Below, piece after piece: positions 1-8,464 of a stretch of DNA of 64,000 nucleotides. Each line of letters opens with the position of its first letter. The first letter of the stretch is position 1. The DNA comes from Candidatus Binatia bacterium. GTDB taxonomy: Bacteria > Desulfobacterota > Binatia > UBA12015. Below the pieces are notes generated by a model, which did no database searches, had not been told where the DNA came from, and saw only the letters and a list, made by a program, of their open reading frames with translations. The position numbers were made by a program, and so were the translations under genes. The stretch lies in contig DATCMB010000022.1 of assembly GCA_036563615.1 (NCBI GenBank), positions 62,001 to 126,000 of the forward strand. The letters are read 5' to 3'.

Positions 1-169
1 CGAGCGCGGCGTAGATCATCTTGTGACGCTCGACGAGCGGCTTGCCCTCGAAGGCCGACGCTACGACCCGCACCTCGAAGTGGTCCCCGGTGCCCGTGTA
101 GTCGCGGACCTCGGCAGCCGCCCCCGGGATGTGAGCCTCGATACGCTGCTGGATCTCCTCGGGTGTCAT
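1..169 (-). CDS. BolA/IbaG-family protein (partial, runs off the left edge)
   Basis: The first 56 codons of a BolA-type protein are present, with ATG at 169. The reading includes HFEVRVVASAFEGKPLVERHK, carrying the family pattern of a short beta hairpin followed by G(K)xxVxRHKxIY and an invariant RHK triad. BolA proteins pair with monothiol glutaredoxins in iron-sulfur cluster trafficking. The gene lies 58 bp downstream of the ferredoxin-NADP reductase on the same strand, so the two may be co-transcribed. The C terminus is outside the window, so BolA and IbaG types cannot be told apart. Confidence 0.85.
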   Translation of the reverse strand, partial: MTPEEIQQRIEAHIPGAAAEVRDYTGTGDHFEVRVVASAFEGKPLVERHKMIYAAL

Positions 170-227
170 CGGAACGAACTAAGGTAGCACCCGGGTCGCC
201 GACACGAAACGGGCCCCGCCGTGCGGC

Positions 228-1286
228 TCAGCCGTCGCGGCGCGCAGCGCCCTTGCGGTGCGAGCTGTAGCCCGGGAAGACGTGCGCTCCCGGAAGGATG
301 GTCGCGGCGATGTTGTTCACCGCGATGCAGGCCTCGCCGAAGTCGACGGCGAGGACGCGCACCTTGCCGGGGTAGGTCGCGCCGTCGCCGGCGGCCCAGA
401 TTCCCGGCCGGTCGCTCGCCATGCGCGAGTCGACCAGCACCGCGTCGCCCTCGAGGCGTACGCCGAAGCGCCGCAGCGTGCGGGCGTCGGCGTGGAACGC
501 GTAGCAGGGCAGGACCACGTCGGCCGGCTCCTCGAGCGTGCCGCCGCCGCGGCGGTCGATCAGGCGGATGCGCTCGACGCGGTCTTCACCGAGCAGCGCG
601 TCGAGGTCGTGAAAGGGCAGGAAGCGCACCGGCGACGCCTCGAGCTCGCGCTGCATCTCGGCGCCGGCCGCGAGCTTGTCGCGACGGTGGACGAGCGTCA
701 CGCGCGCGCCCTGCGCGACGAGGCGGAGCGCGAGCTGCACGGCGCGCTCGGTGCCGCCGAGGACGAAGGCGTCACGCCCCGCCACGCGCTCGGTCGGCAG
801 CGGGTAGTAGTGCAAGCCGCGTCCCTCGTAGCGCGACGCCGGCTCCTTGAGACGCTGCGGCGAGAAGCTGCCGATGCCCGCCGCGATGAGCACGGCGCGG
901 GTCCGGTAGAGGCGCTGCCCGTCGCCGTTCGCGTCCGCCGTGCGCTGCGCGCGCACGAGCAGGTGCTGCTCGTCGCCCTCGACGATCTCCGTCACCTCCT
1001 CGCCGAGGCGGACGTCGATCGGGAAGGGGCTCATCTGCGCCGTCAAGCGCTCGACGAGCTCCGCACCGCGCACCTGTGGGAAGCCCGGCACGTCGTAGAT
1101 CGCGCTCTCCGGGTAGAAGGTCACGATCTGCCCGCCGAGCATCGGCAGCGACTCGAGCAGCACGGTGTCGAGTCCGCGGAAGCCGGCGTAGTACGCGGCG
1201 TAGAGGCCGACCGGCCCCCCGCCGACGATCACCAGCTCAGCGGTTCGCGTGACCGACGAGGGTAGGGCAGATGCCGAGGGCGCCAT
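228..1286 (-). CDS. Ferredoxin-NADP+ reductase, thioredoxin-reductase-like (YumC type)
   Basis: This 352-residue flavoprotein probably passes electrons between NADPH and ferredoxin or flavodoxin. The FAD-binding GGGPVG is at 22-27, an NADPH-domain glycine motif (GGTERA) at about 177-182, and the second FAD motif AAGD at about 298-301. The CxxC pair of thioredoxin reductases is absent, and the C-terminal HVFPGYSS stretch is typical of the TrxB-like FNR group. The chosen ATG overlaps the upstream gene by 50 bp. The next in-frame start (GTG at 1232) would cut into the first beta strand of the FAD fold, so the longer form is preferred. BolA follows downstream. Confidence 0.9.
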   Translation of the reverse strand: MAPSASALPSSVTRTAELVIVGGGPVGLYAAYYAGFRGLDTVLLESLPMLGGQIVTFYPESAIYDVPGFPQVRGAELVERLTAQMSPFPIDVRLGEEVTEIVEGDEQHLLVRAQRTADANGDGQRLYRTRAVLIAAGIGSFSPQRLKEPASRYEGRGLHYYPLPTERVAGRDAFVLGGTERAVQLALRLVAQGARVTLVHRRDKLAAGAEMQRELEASPVRFLPFHDLDALLGEDRVERIRLIDRRGGGTLEEPADVVLPCYAFHADARTLRRFGVRLEGDAVLVDSRMASDRPGIWAAGDGATYPGKVRVLAVDFGEACIAVNNIAATILPGAHVFPGYSSHRKGAARRDG

Positions 1287-1890
1287 GCTTGACGGCCCGC
1301 GAGTACGACAGCACCTCGAGGCCTGCGTCGCCGAACCCGCCGATGTTGACCCATCCGCCGTCGCGCGACTGGGTGGAGGACCAGTCCCAGTGCTTCGCGA
1401 GCAGCCGCGTGTTGCGCGCCGCCGCGTACGCCAGCGTGTCGAACGCGATCTCCGCCGCGCGCCGCCGCCGCCACGGGACCGACCCGGCGCGCTGCGCGAG
1501 CGCCTTCTCGCCGACCGGGTAGGTCTTGTTGAGCGTCTCTGGCCACGGCTCCTTGGCGACCAGCGCCCAGCCGGCCTCCACCGGCTCGGTCCCCGCGACG
1601 GGATCCTCGATGAACCACGGATCGTCGCCGGCGAACGCGACGATGCCGCCGCCGCGGTTGCTGGCGACGTCGGCGAGGGTGGCGAGCGTCAGCGGACGTC
1701 CGTCGGCGAGCGCCGCGGGCCGGTAGATCAGCAGACAGCCGGCACGCTGGGCGGCTTCCGCCGTCTCGCGGGAGAACGGGATCGCCGGCACGGACACGGG
1801 CTCTTCGCCGAGCAGCGCGTGCAGCGCTGCCGGATCGATCAGGTCATCGCCGAACAAGCGGCGGGCTTCTTCGGAATCGAGGCTGCTCAT
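1237..1890 (-). CDS. Conserved protein of unknown function (217 aa)
   Basis: I do not recognise a family. The protein is soluble-looking, with no signal peptide or membrane segment. It has a tryptophan-rich central part and a C-terminal half with WDWSS and a GGWVNIGGFGDAGLE stretch, which suggests a compact globular domain. Its 3' end overlaps the start of the ferredoxin reductase gene by 50 bp on the same strand, implying translational coupling. MoaA lies just upstream in the same direction. The frame has normal high-GC codon use. It is likely real because the coding frame fills the space between two certain genes. Confidence 0.7.
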   Translation of the reverse strand: MSSLDSEEARRLFGDDLIDPAALHALLGEEPVSVPAIPFSRETAEAAQRAGCLLIYRPAALADGRPLTLATLADVASNRGGGIVAFAGDDPWFIEDPVAGTEPVEAGWALVAKEPWPETLNKTYPVGEKALAQRAGSVPWRRRRAAEIAFDTLAYAAARNTRLLAKHWDWSSTQSRDGGWVNIGGFGDAGLEVLSYSRAVKHGALGICPTLVGHANR

Positions 1891-1941
1891 GGGAGGGCTT
1901 GCTTTAAGGCGTCGGCGAAGCGACGCGCAACCGCGGGTTGG

Positions 1942-2931
1942 TCAGCCGCCGAGGTGGTGCATCGAGCGCTCGACGGTTGACACGCCGGCATGCAGCTCGT
2001 GCCCCGTGGGCTTCGCCCCGACGGCGCGCAGCAGGATCGCCGCGATCTCCTCCTGCGCGGCACCACCGCGCAGCGCGGCGCGCACGTCGAGCTCGTCGTC
2101 GCGCAGGAGACAGAGGTGAAAGCGGCCGTCGGCGGTGAGCCGCATGCGATTGCAGGAGCCGCAGTACGGCTCCGAGACCGGATTGATGAACCCGACGACG
2201 CCGCGAGCTCCGGCGAAGCGGTAGTTGCGCGACTCGTCGGACGGGCTCGACGGCGCGATCGGCAGGAGCGGGCCGAGCGCGCGCTCGATGCGTGCGCGCG
2301 TCTCGACGTTCGAGACGAAGGAGTCGACCGCGACGCGCGCGCACTCGCCGCCGCCGAGCGGCATGAGCTCGATGAAGCGCACGTGCCAGTCGCGCTCGAG
2401 CGTCAGCCGGGCGAGGTCGACCACGTCCTCCTCGTTGTGTCCCTTGACGACGACGCAGTTGAGCTTCATCGGCACGAGACCCGCCGCGCACGCCGCCTCG
2501 ATGCCCGCCCAGATGTCGTCGAGCTTGCCCCAGCGCATCACCCGCGCGACGCGCTCGGGATCGAGCGAGTCGACGTGCACGTTGACGCGCTTCAGTCCCG
2601 CCGCGGCGAGCGCCGGGGCGAGGCGCGGCAGCAGGATGCCGTTGGTGGTCAGCGCCACGTCGGCGATGCCGGGGACGCTCGCGACGCGGCCGACGATGTC
2701 CACGAGGTCCGGACGCAGCGTCGGCTCGCCGCCGGTGAGCCGCACCTTGCGAAAGCCGACGCTCGCCGCCGCGCGCACGACGCGCTCGATCTCGCTCGCC
2801 GTCAAGAGACCTTCGAGCGGCGCGTACGCCGCGCCGGTGAGCGGCATGCAGTAGACGCACCGCAGGTTGCAGTGGTCCGTCACCGAGATCCGCAGGTAGT
2901 CGATCTCGCGGCCGAAGCGGTCGAGCGGCAT
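1942..2931 (-). CDS. moaA: GTP 3',8-cyclase MoaA (molybdenum cofactor biosynthesis)
   Basis: Radical-SAM enzyme making (8S)-3',8-cyclo-7,8-dihydro-GTP, the first step of molybdopterin synthesis. Starting at ATG 2931, the radical-SAM cysteines are C21, C25 and C28 (CNLRCVYC). A second [4Fe-4S] cluster site lies near residue 260 (CGSCNRMRL followed by a third Cys 14 residues on). The chain ends in Gly-Gly, the conserved MoaA tail needed for activity. An in-frame ATG 33 bp upstream (2964) exists, but MPLDRFGR is the usual N terminus. MoeA of the same pathway is about 50 kb away at 53843; no moaC, moaD or moaE lies nearby. Confidence 0.95.
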   Translation of the reverse strand: MPLDRFGREIDYLRISVTDHCNLRCVYCMPLTGAAYAPLEGLLTASEIERVVRAAASVGFRKVRLTGGEPTLRPDLVDIVGRVASVPGIADVALTTNGILLPRLAPALAAAGLKRVNVHVDSLDPERVARVMRWGKLDDIWAGIEAACAAGLVPMKLNCVVVKGHNEEDVVDLARLTLERDWHVRFIELMPLGGGECARVAVDSFVSNVETRARIERALGPLLPIAPSSPSDESRNYRFAGARGVVGFINPVSEPYCGSCNRMRLTADGRFHLCLLRDDELDVRAALRGGAAQEEIAAILLRAVGAKPTGHELHAGVSTVERSMHHLGG

Positions 2932-3001
2932 TCCTGGGCAAGATAGTGCGATGGGAAAGCCCATGCCAGGCGCGGTTCTCCGCGCCGCAGGGCAGATCCC
3001 G

Positions 3002-4054
3002 CTACGTCGTGCGCGCCAGGAGATCTTCGGCGAGATCGGCGAGCGCGCTGCGGAACGGCGACGGCGGCAGCAGGTCGATCTGCGTGCTGGCGCTGCGGAT
3101 GCGCTCCGCCGCGAGCTCCCGGACCCGAGCGATCACGCGCGACCCGCGCAGCGCCGCGAGGGCGCGGTCGATCGTCGCCGCGCTCGGCAGCTCGCTGACG
3201 AACGCCGCGCGCACCTCGGGGATGTCGAGTCCGAGCACGATCGGCAGCGCGGGCGCGCCCTCGCGCAGATCGCTGCCGACCGGCTTGCCGATCAGCTCCG
3301 CGGGGCCGAGCACGTCGAGCAGGTCGTCGACCATCTGGAAGCCGAGGCCGATCTCGTAGCCGAGCCGGTACATGCCGTCGACGACCTCCGGCGACGCGCC
3401 GGCGAAGTGCGCTCCGATCCGCGCCGCCTGGCTGAACAGCGACGCCGTCTTGCAGCCGGCGATCGCGACGTAGTCGTCGAGCGTGACCGCGGGATTGCGC
3501 TTGAAGCGCCGCTGCATGACCTCGCCCTCGCAGAGGTCGATGCACGCATCCATCGCCCAGCCGACGACGGTCTCGTCGAAGCGTCCCGCGACGCCGAAGG
3601 CGCGGGTGAAGAGGAAGTCGCCGGTGAGCAGCGTCATGCCGACGCCGTGACGCGCGAGCGGCGAGGGGCGTCCGCGACGCGTACGTCCGGAGTCGAGGAT
3701 GTCGTCGTGCAGCAGCGTCGCCGAGTGGATCAGCTCGAGCGCCGCGCCGACGTCGATCGTGTCGCGCGGATCCTGACCGCCGTTCGCGCGGAACACGAGC
3801 AGGGCGAGCGCCGGTCGCACGCGCTTGCCGCCGGAGTTGATGAGCTCGTTCGCGATCTGCGTGAGCTTGCTCTCGCGCGATGTCGTGAGCTCGAGGATGC
3901 GCTTCTCGACGGCGGCGATCTCCTCGGTGATCAGAGCGAGCGGCCCGAGATAGCTCGGCGTCGTGTCGGCAGATGGAGTGGAGGCGATTGGCATGGAAGA
4001 GCTGGCGGGGCGATCGGCCGTGGCGGGTCGTTTCACCGTCGGGTCCGCTGTCAA
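3002..4054 (-). CDS. Polyprenyl (octaprenyl/heptaprenyl-type) diphosphate synthase
   Basis: Trans-isoprenyl diphosphate synthase that builds the side chain of the respiratory quinone from FPP/GGPP and IPP. The first aspartate-rich motif DDILD is at 117-121 and the second, DDLLD, at 243-247. GGKRVRPAL near 75 binds IPP. The 350-residue length matches IspB/HepT. Chain length cannot be read safely from sequence. An alternative start (Met21) would remove a low-complexity N terminus. It is transcribed divergently from mrp. Quinone supply links it functionally to the bc complex at 30052-35395. Confidence 0.9.
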   Translation of the reverse strand: MTADPTVKRPATADRPASSSMPIASTPSADTTPSYLGPLALITEEIAAVEKRILELTTSRESKLTQIANELINSGGKRVRPALALLVFRANGGQDPRDTIDVGAALELIHSATLLHDDILDSGRTRRGRPSPLARHGVGMTLLTGDFLFTRAFGVAGRFDETVVGWAMDACIDLCEGEVMQRRFKRNPAVTLDDYVAIAGCKTASLFSQAARIGAHFAGASPEVVDGMYRLGYEIGLGFQMVDDLLDVLGPAELIGKPVGSDLREGAPALPIVLGLDIPEVRAAFVSELPSAATIDRALAALRGSRVIARVRELAAERIRSASTQIDLLPPSPFRSALADLAEDLLARTT

Positions 4055-4057
4055 GTT

Positions 4058-4085
4058 TTGGCCGTCACCGGCCGCCTGTTATAGG
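4058..4085 (+). promoter_or_regulatory. Candidate sigma70-type promoter for mrp
   Basis: TTGGCC at 4058-4063 and TATAGG at 4080-4085 are separated by 16 bp, 20 bp before the mrp ATG. It sits in the 51-bp divergent gap between the prenyl synthase and mrp. The short leader leaves little room for a Shine-Dalgarno sequence, so the call is tentative. Confidence 0.35.
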
Positions 4086-4105
4086 GTTCCCACGTAGCCG
4101 AGGCC

Positions 4106-5194
4106 ATGGGCGACGACAAGCCGACACCGGAGCGCGTGCGCGAGCTCCTCGGCCGGGTGAAGTATCCTGGCTTTCCGCGCGACATCGTGTCGCTCGGCAT
4201 CGTCGCGGACGTGCGCGTCGACGGACAGGACGCCGAGATCGCGCTCCGTCTGCCGGGCGGACGCACGGACGTGCCGCCGGTGCTCGAGCGCGAGGTCACG
4301 TCGGCGCTCGCCGAGCACGGCATCCGGGCGCGGCTCGTGCTCGCGGACCGCGCGGCGGAATCGCCTCGTGCCGCAGCGCGACAAGCGCTCGCCGATCCGG
4401 TCGATCTGCCGGGCGTGCGCACCGTGCTCGCGGTGTCGAGCGCGAAGGGGGGCGTCGGCAAGTCGACCGTCGCGACCAACCTCGCCTGCGCGTTCGGCGC
4501 CTCGGGGCTGCGTGCGGGGCTGCTCGACGCCGACGTCTACGGTCCGAGCCTGCCGATCATGATGGGCACGACGGACCGTCCGCACGCCGCGGGCGGCAAC
4601 CGCTTCCACCCGATCGAGCGCTACGGCGTTCGCTGCATGTCGATGGGCTTCTTCCTCGACGAAACGTCGCCCGTGATCTGGCGCGGTCCGATGGTCGCCG
4701 GGATCGTGCGCCAGTTCCTGAACGACTGCGTGTGGGGCGATCTCGACGTCCTGGTCGTCGATCTGCCGCCGGGAACCGGCGACGCGCAGCTCACGCTCGC
4801 GCAGTCGATCCGCCTCGACGGAGCGGTGATCGTCACGACGCCGCAGAACGTCGCGCTGCGCGACGTCGTGCGCGGCGCGGCGATGTTCCGCCAGGTCAAC
4901 GTGCCGATCGTCGGCGTCGTCGAGAACATGAGCGCGTTCGTCTGCCCGGAGTGCGGCGAGCGCGAGGAGATCTTCGGCCACGGCGGCGGTGAGGCCCTCG
5001 CCGCCGCGACCGGCGCGCCGCTGCTCGCGAGCATCCCGCTCGACGTCCGGATCCGCGACGAGGGCGACCGCGGCCATCCCGTCGTGCTCGCGGCACCCGA
5101 GTCCGAGCCCGCCGAGATCTACCGCCGGCTCGCCGCGACGATCGCCCAGCGCCTCGGCGTCGCGACCGGGGCTCATCCCGTCGCCAGCGCGTGA
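4106..5194 (+). CDS. mrp: Mrp/ApbC-type iron-sulfur cluster carrier ATPase
   Basis: P-loop ATPase of the Mrp/NBP35 family that binds and hands on [4Fe-4S] clusters. An N-terminal DUF59/MIP18-like domain (about 1-85) is followed by the deviant Walker A KGGVGKST at 114-121. The cluster-binding CPEC has cysteines 280 and 283 near the C terminus. The 362-residue length is normal for DUF59-Mrp proteins. Its stop codon overlaps the GTG of the next gene (GTGA), so translation is probably coupled. ErpA (19167) is another iron-sulfur factor in this window. Confidence 0.93.
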   Translation: MGDDKPTPERVRELLGRVKYPGFPRDIVSLGIVADVRVDGQDAEIALRLPGGRTDVPPVLEREVTSALAEHGIRARLVLADRAAESPRAAARQALADPVDLPGVRTVLAVSSAKGGVGKSTVATNLACAFGASGLRAGLLDADVYGPSLPIMMGTTDRPHAAGGNRFHPIERYGVRCMSMGFFLDETSPVIWRGPMVAGIVRQFLNDCVWGDLDVLVVDLPPGTGDAQLTLAQSIRLDGAVIVTTPQNVALRDVVRGAAMFRQVNVPIVGVVENMSAFVCPECGEREEIFGHGGGEALAAATGAPLLASIPLDVRIRDEGDRGHPVVLAAPESEPAEIYRRLAATIAQRLGVATGAHPVASA

Positions 5195-6189
5195 GCCGCA
5201 CCGTTCAGATCGCGATCTCGCTGCTGATCTCCGCGGCGGCGGTTTGGTTCAGCATGCACGGGGTCGACCTGGGTAGCTTCTGGAGCGACCTCGCGAGCGC
5301 GCGCCTGGTCTGGCTCGGTCCGATGGTGTTCTTCGCCGCGGCGTCGATGTGGCTGCGCGCGCGGCGCTGGCGGCTGCTGCTCGAAGGTCTCGGCCCGCTC
5401 GGCGACACGCCGGTCTTCTACGCGACGTGCATCGGCTTCATGGGCAACATGGTCCTGCCGCTGCGCGCCGGTGAAGCGATCAAGCCGCTGGTGATCGCGC
5501 GCGGCGGGCGCATCACGATGCCGGCCGCGCTCGCGACGGTCGCGATCGAGCGCCTCCTCGACATGGTGATGCTCGGTCTGTTCGCGGGCATCACCTTGCT
5601 GATCGTCCCGACGACCGACTTCCTGCGCAACGCGGCGCAGACGCTCGTCGTGCTGGTCGCGGTCGGGATCGGGCTGCTGGTGACGGTGATCCGCTACGCG
5701 CCGTGGATCGAGCGGCAGACGCACTCGGTCGCCGACCGCTTGCCGTCGTTCGCCGGCCGCATCGTGCGCGAGGGCGCGCACGGCTTCCTGCGCGGCGTCG
5801 GGGGGCTGCGCGACGCGCGCACGCTGCTCGCGGTCTTCGTCTACTCGGCGCTGGTCTGGCTCGTCGCGGCGTTCGGCTTCATCACGGGCGCCTGGGCGCT
5901 CGACATCGCGGCGCCGGCGCTGCCGCTCGGCTTCGCCACCACGGTGGTCGTCGCCGCAGCGGTCTCGGTGCCGTCGGCGCCGGGCTTCATCGGCGTCTTC
6001 TGGGCGGGGTCGGAGATCGCGCTCGGGCTCTTCGGCGTGCCGAAGTCGATGGGCTTCACCTTTGGCGTGCTGAACTGGCTCGTGCAGATGGTGGTGATCA
6101 TCGCGCTCGGCATGTGGTCGATGTCGCGCCTCAACCTCTCGCTCGGCGACGTCAAGGCGGCGCCGAACGAGATCTCGAGCTCGGCATGA
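5191..6189 (+). CDS. Lysylphosphatidylglycerol synthase TM-region/UPF0104 family membrane protein
   Basis: Integral membrane protein of 332 residues with about eight hydrophobic helices, matching the flippase-like domain of MprF (UPF0104, LPG_synthase_TM). Visible family hallmarks are RARRWRLLL after helix 2, a MGNMVLPLRAGE stretch (about 87-98) and VPSAPGFIGVF near residue 262. The MprF synthase domain is missing, so it is probably a lipid or glycolipid translocase rather than an aminoacyl transferase. The GTG start overlaps the mrp stop by 4 bp, and its own TGA overlaps the coaBC ATG. Substrate unknown. Confidence 0.8.
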   Translation: MSRTVQIAISLLISAAAVWFSMHGVDLGSFWSDLASARLVWLGPMVFFAAASMWLRARRWRLLLEGLGPLGDTPVFYATCIGFMGNMVLPLRAGEAIKPLVIARGGRITMPAALATVAIERLLDMVMLGLFAGITLLIVPTTDFLRNAAQTLVVLVAVGIGLLVTVIRYAPWIERQTHSVADRLPSFAGRIVREGAHGFLRGVGGLRDARTLLAVFVYSALVWLVAAFGFITGAWALDIAAPALPLGFATTVVVAAAVSVPSAPGFIGVFWAGSEIALGLFGVPKSMGFTFGVLNWLVQMVVIIALGMWSMSRLNLSLGDVKAAPNEISSSA

Positions 6190-7466
6190 GGCTCACCGAC
6201 AAGACGGTCGTCCTCGGCGTCACCGGCGGCATCGCCGCGTACAAGGCCGCAGAGCTCGTGCGCGCGCTGCGCGAGCGCGGCGCGCGCGTCCGCGTCGTCA
6301 TGACGCGCAACGCGCAGCAGTTCATCACGCCGCTCACGCTGCAGACGCTGTCGGGCCATCCGGTCGCGACCGATCTGTGGGATCTGACGCAGGAGTCGCA
6401 GATCGGCCACATCGACCTCGCGGACTCGGCGGACGCGCTGCTCGTCGCTCCCGCGACCGCGAACGTCATCGCCAAGCTCGCCTACGGCATCGCCGACGAC
6501 CTGCTGACGACCGTTGCGCTCGCGACGCGCGCGAAGATCGTCGTCGCCCCCGCGATGAACGTGCACATGTTCGAGAACCCGGTCGTGCAGGAGAACCTCG
6601 GCCGGCTGCAGGTGCGCGGCGTGCGCGTCGTGACCCCGGACTCGGGCTCGCTCGCCTGCGGCTACGAAGGACAAGGTCGTCTTCCCGACGCGGACGTCCT
6701 GGTCGACGAGGTCGCAGCCGCGCTCGCGCCGCAGGACCTCGTCGGCGAGACCGTGCTCGTCACCGCGGGTCCGACGCGCGAGTACCTCGACCCCGTGCGC
6801 TTCCTCTCGAACCGCTCGTCGGGGAAGATGGGCTTCGCGATCGCACGCGCCGCCACGCGCCGCGGCGCGAAGGTCGTGCTGGTCTCCGGGCCGACCGCGC
6901 TGCGCGATCCGCGCCACGTCGAGGTGGTGCGCGTCGAGTCGGCGGACGAGATGGCGCGCGCCGTCGACGCGCACGCCAAGGACGCGACGATCGTCGTCGC
7001 CGCCGCGGCCGTCGCCGACTACCGACCGAAGCGACGCGCCGACGACAAGGCCGCGAAGGTGCAGGGCGGGCTCAGGCTCGAGCTCGAGACGACGCGCGAC
7101 ATCGTCGCGACGCTTCCGCGCGGACGCCGCGATCGCATCGTGGTCGGCTTCGCCGCCGAGACCGGCGACCCGGTCGCCCGCGCCCGCGAAAAGATGGCGC
7201 GCAAGGGGCTCGACCTCATCGTGGCCAACGACGTGACCGCGCCCGGCGCGGGCTTCGACGTCGAGACCAACCTCGTCACGCTGATCGACGCCCACGAGGA
7301 GCGCAAGCTGCCGCTGCTCGACAAGGACGACGTGGCGGACGCGATCCTCGACAAGGTGGTCGCGATGCGCGGCGCGCGCGGTCGCGTCACGCGTGCGACG
7401 ATGACGAAGCCGCGGCTGCGTACGGTGGGGCGGGGTCTCCGCGTCGCCCGCCGCCGGTCGCGCTGA
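6186..7466 (+). CDS. coaBC: Bifunctional phosphopantothenoylcysteine decarboxylase/synthetase CoaBC
   Basis: Two consecutive steps of coenzyme A synthesis. The N-terminal CoaC flavoprotein half begins with VTGGIAAYKAAELVR and carries PAMNVHM and the catalytic-Cys segment SLACGYEGQGRL. The C-terminal CoaB half begins at VTAGPTREYLDPVR, with NRSSGKMG and the AAVADYRPK segment; IVANDV is near the end. From ATG 6186 (overlapping the previous stop as ATGA) the protein is 426 residues, about 20 longer than usual because of a basic C-terminal tail. The open frame continues far upstream inside the membrane-protein gene, but that extension is a shadow. Confidence 0.95.
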   Translation: MRLTDKTVVLGVTGGIAAYKAAELVRALRERGARVRVVMTRNAQQFITPLTLQTLSGHPVATDLWDLTQESQIGHIDLADSADALLVAPATANVIAKLAYGIADDLLTTVALATRAKIVVAPAMNVHMFENPVVQENLGRLQVRGVRVVTPDSGSLACGYEGQGRLPDADVLVDEVAAALAPQDLVGETVLVTAGPTREYLDPVRFLSNRSSGKMGFAIARAATRRGAKVVLVSGPTALRDPRHVEVVRVESADEMARAVDAHAKDATIVVAAAAVADYRPKRRADDKAAKVQGGLRLELETTRDIVATLPRGRRDRIVVGFAAETGDPVARAREKMARKGLDLIVANDVTAPGAGFDVETNLVTLIDAHEERKLPLLDKDDVADAILDKVVAMRGARGRVTRATMTKPRLRTVGRGLRVARRRSR

Positions 7467-7500
7467 CGCCGCACGGGCACGTCGGCCCGGGCCGCGTCAG
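7463..7500. repeat. Inverted repeat between convergent genes
   Basis: CTGACGC (7463-7469) and GCGTCAG (7494-7500) form a 7-bp perfect inverted repeat around a 24-nt GC-rich loop. Each arm contains the stop codon of one of the two convergent genes (coaBC and the phospholipase-like gene). It may act as a weak bidirectional terminator, but there is no T-run. Confidence 0.3.
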
Positions 7501-8423
7501 GCGTGCGCGCTGCCCTGGACGTGCGCCTGCGCTTCGAGCGCGGCTTCGAGCTCCGGGATGAAGCCCTGCACGAGCGCGTGCTCGCGCTCGACGTCGAGCG
7601 CCCCGCGGCGTGCGAGCGCGCGCAGGCGCTTGCGGATCTGGTTCGCCCGCGACAGGTTCTCCTCGCCGGTCGGATCGGCGGCCTGACAGCCTGACTGCTT
7701 GCCGTTGATCAGCAGGTCGACGATCGCGTCGGCGCTCAGGCGGTTGAAGCGGTCGATGTCCCTGCGCTCGAGCGGGTAGCGGTTGCTGCCGGTCACGCGC
7801 TGCATGACGGTCTGCCAGTACTCGAGGCGCTGCAGGGCGAGCAGGGAGTCGAAGATCCGCTTGTTGGTCTTGAACGAGAACAGCGTGCGCTCGACGACGC
7901 GCTCGACGAGGTCGTCGCAGTGCGGGTAGACGTGCGCCGCGACGACGGTCAGCACCGGCCAGCGCTCGGGCTCCTGGTTGGCGTCGAAGCGCGCTTCCCA
8001 GTAGACGTGGCGCATCGGCGCGGCGCGGAAGCTCGTGATCAAGCGGATTGGGAGATAGTAGTTGTGCGAGAAGGTGTCGCTCGCGAGGTGCGAGAGGTAG
8101 CCGTACGCGAAGGCGCGCTCGGGATCGGTGCGCGCGGCTTCGAGCACCGACCAGCCCGTCCGCCAGTGGTGGCAGTGGGTGTACAGGCTGCGGGTGAACT
8201 TCTTTGCTTGAATGATGTCGGCGCCGATGCAGCCGTAGAGGTACTCGTACGGATGGCGCGCGAGCAGGCTCTGCAGAGCTGGCGTCAGCAGCGCGATGCG
8301 GTCGAGCACCATCGAGCCGTGCACCAGGTGGGTGACCGGACCCCAGGCGAACGCCTCGTCCGGCAGGCCGAGCAGGAACGCTACGGCGAACAGTACGGCC
8401 GCCAAGGACGACCCGAGCATCAT
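7497..8423 (-). CDS. Secreted zinc-dependent phospholipase C/S1-P1-like protein
   Basis: About 308 residues, with a hydrophobic leader ending in DEAFA just before WGPVTH. In bacterial zinc-dependent phospholipase C the mature chain begins with a Trp that binds zinc through its amino group, and signal peptidase cleavage here would give exactly that. Further candidate zinc ligands are HxxH in the first mature residues, CHHW, and YLSHLASDTFSH in a HxxxD arrangement. From 8423 the leader lacks a basic n-region. An in-frame TTG at 8462 would add SHPR and make a better signal peptide. Substrate (phospholipid or other phosphoester) is not determinable. It is divergent from the UDG gene. Confidence 0.75.
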   Translation of the reverse strand: MMLGSSLAAVLFAVAFLLGLPDEAFAWGPVTHLVHGSMVLDRIALLTPALQSLLARHPYEYLYGCIGADIIQAKKFTRSLYTHCHHWRTGWSVLEAARTDPERAFAYGYLSHLASDTFSHNYYLPIRLITSFRAAPMRHVYWEARFDANQEPERWPVLTVVAAHVYPHCDDLVERVVERTLFSFKTNKRIFDSLLALQRLEYWQTVMQRVTGSNRYPLERRDIDRFNRLSADAIVDLLINGKQSGCQAADPTGEENLSRANQIRKRLRALARRGALDVEREHALVQGFIPELEAALEAQAHVQGSAHA

Positions 8424-8464
8424 CGTGTCGAACAGAGTAAGTACTGCGCGGGGATGGCTCAATA

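Noticed and set aside
5703-6185. Upstream extension of CoaBC
   Set aside because: The added 161 residues are an Arg-rich shadow of the UPF0104-type gene; ATG 6186 begins exactly at the conserved CoaC N terminus.
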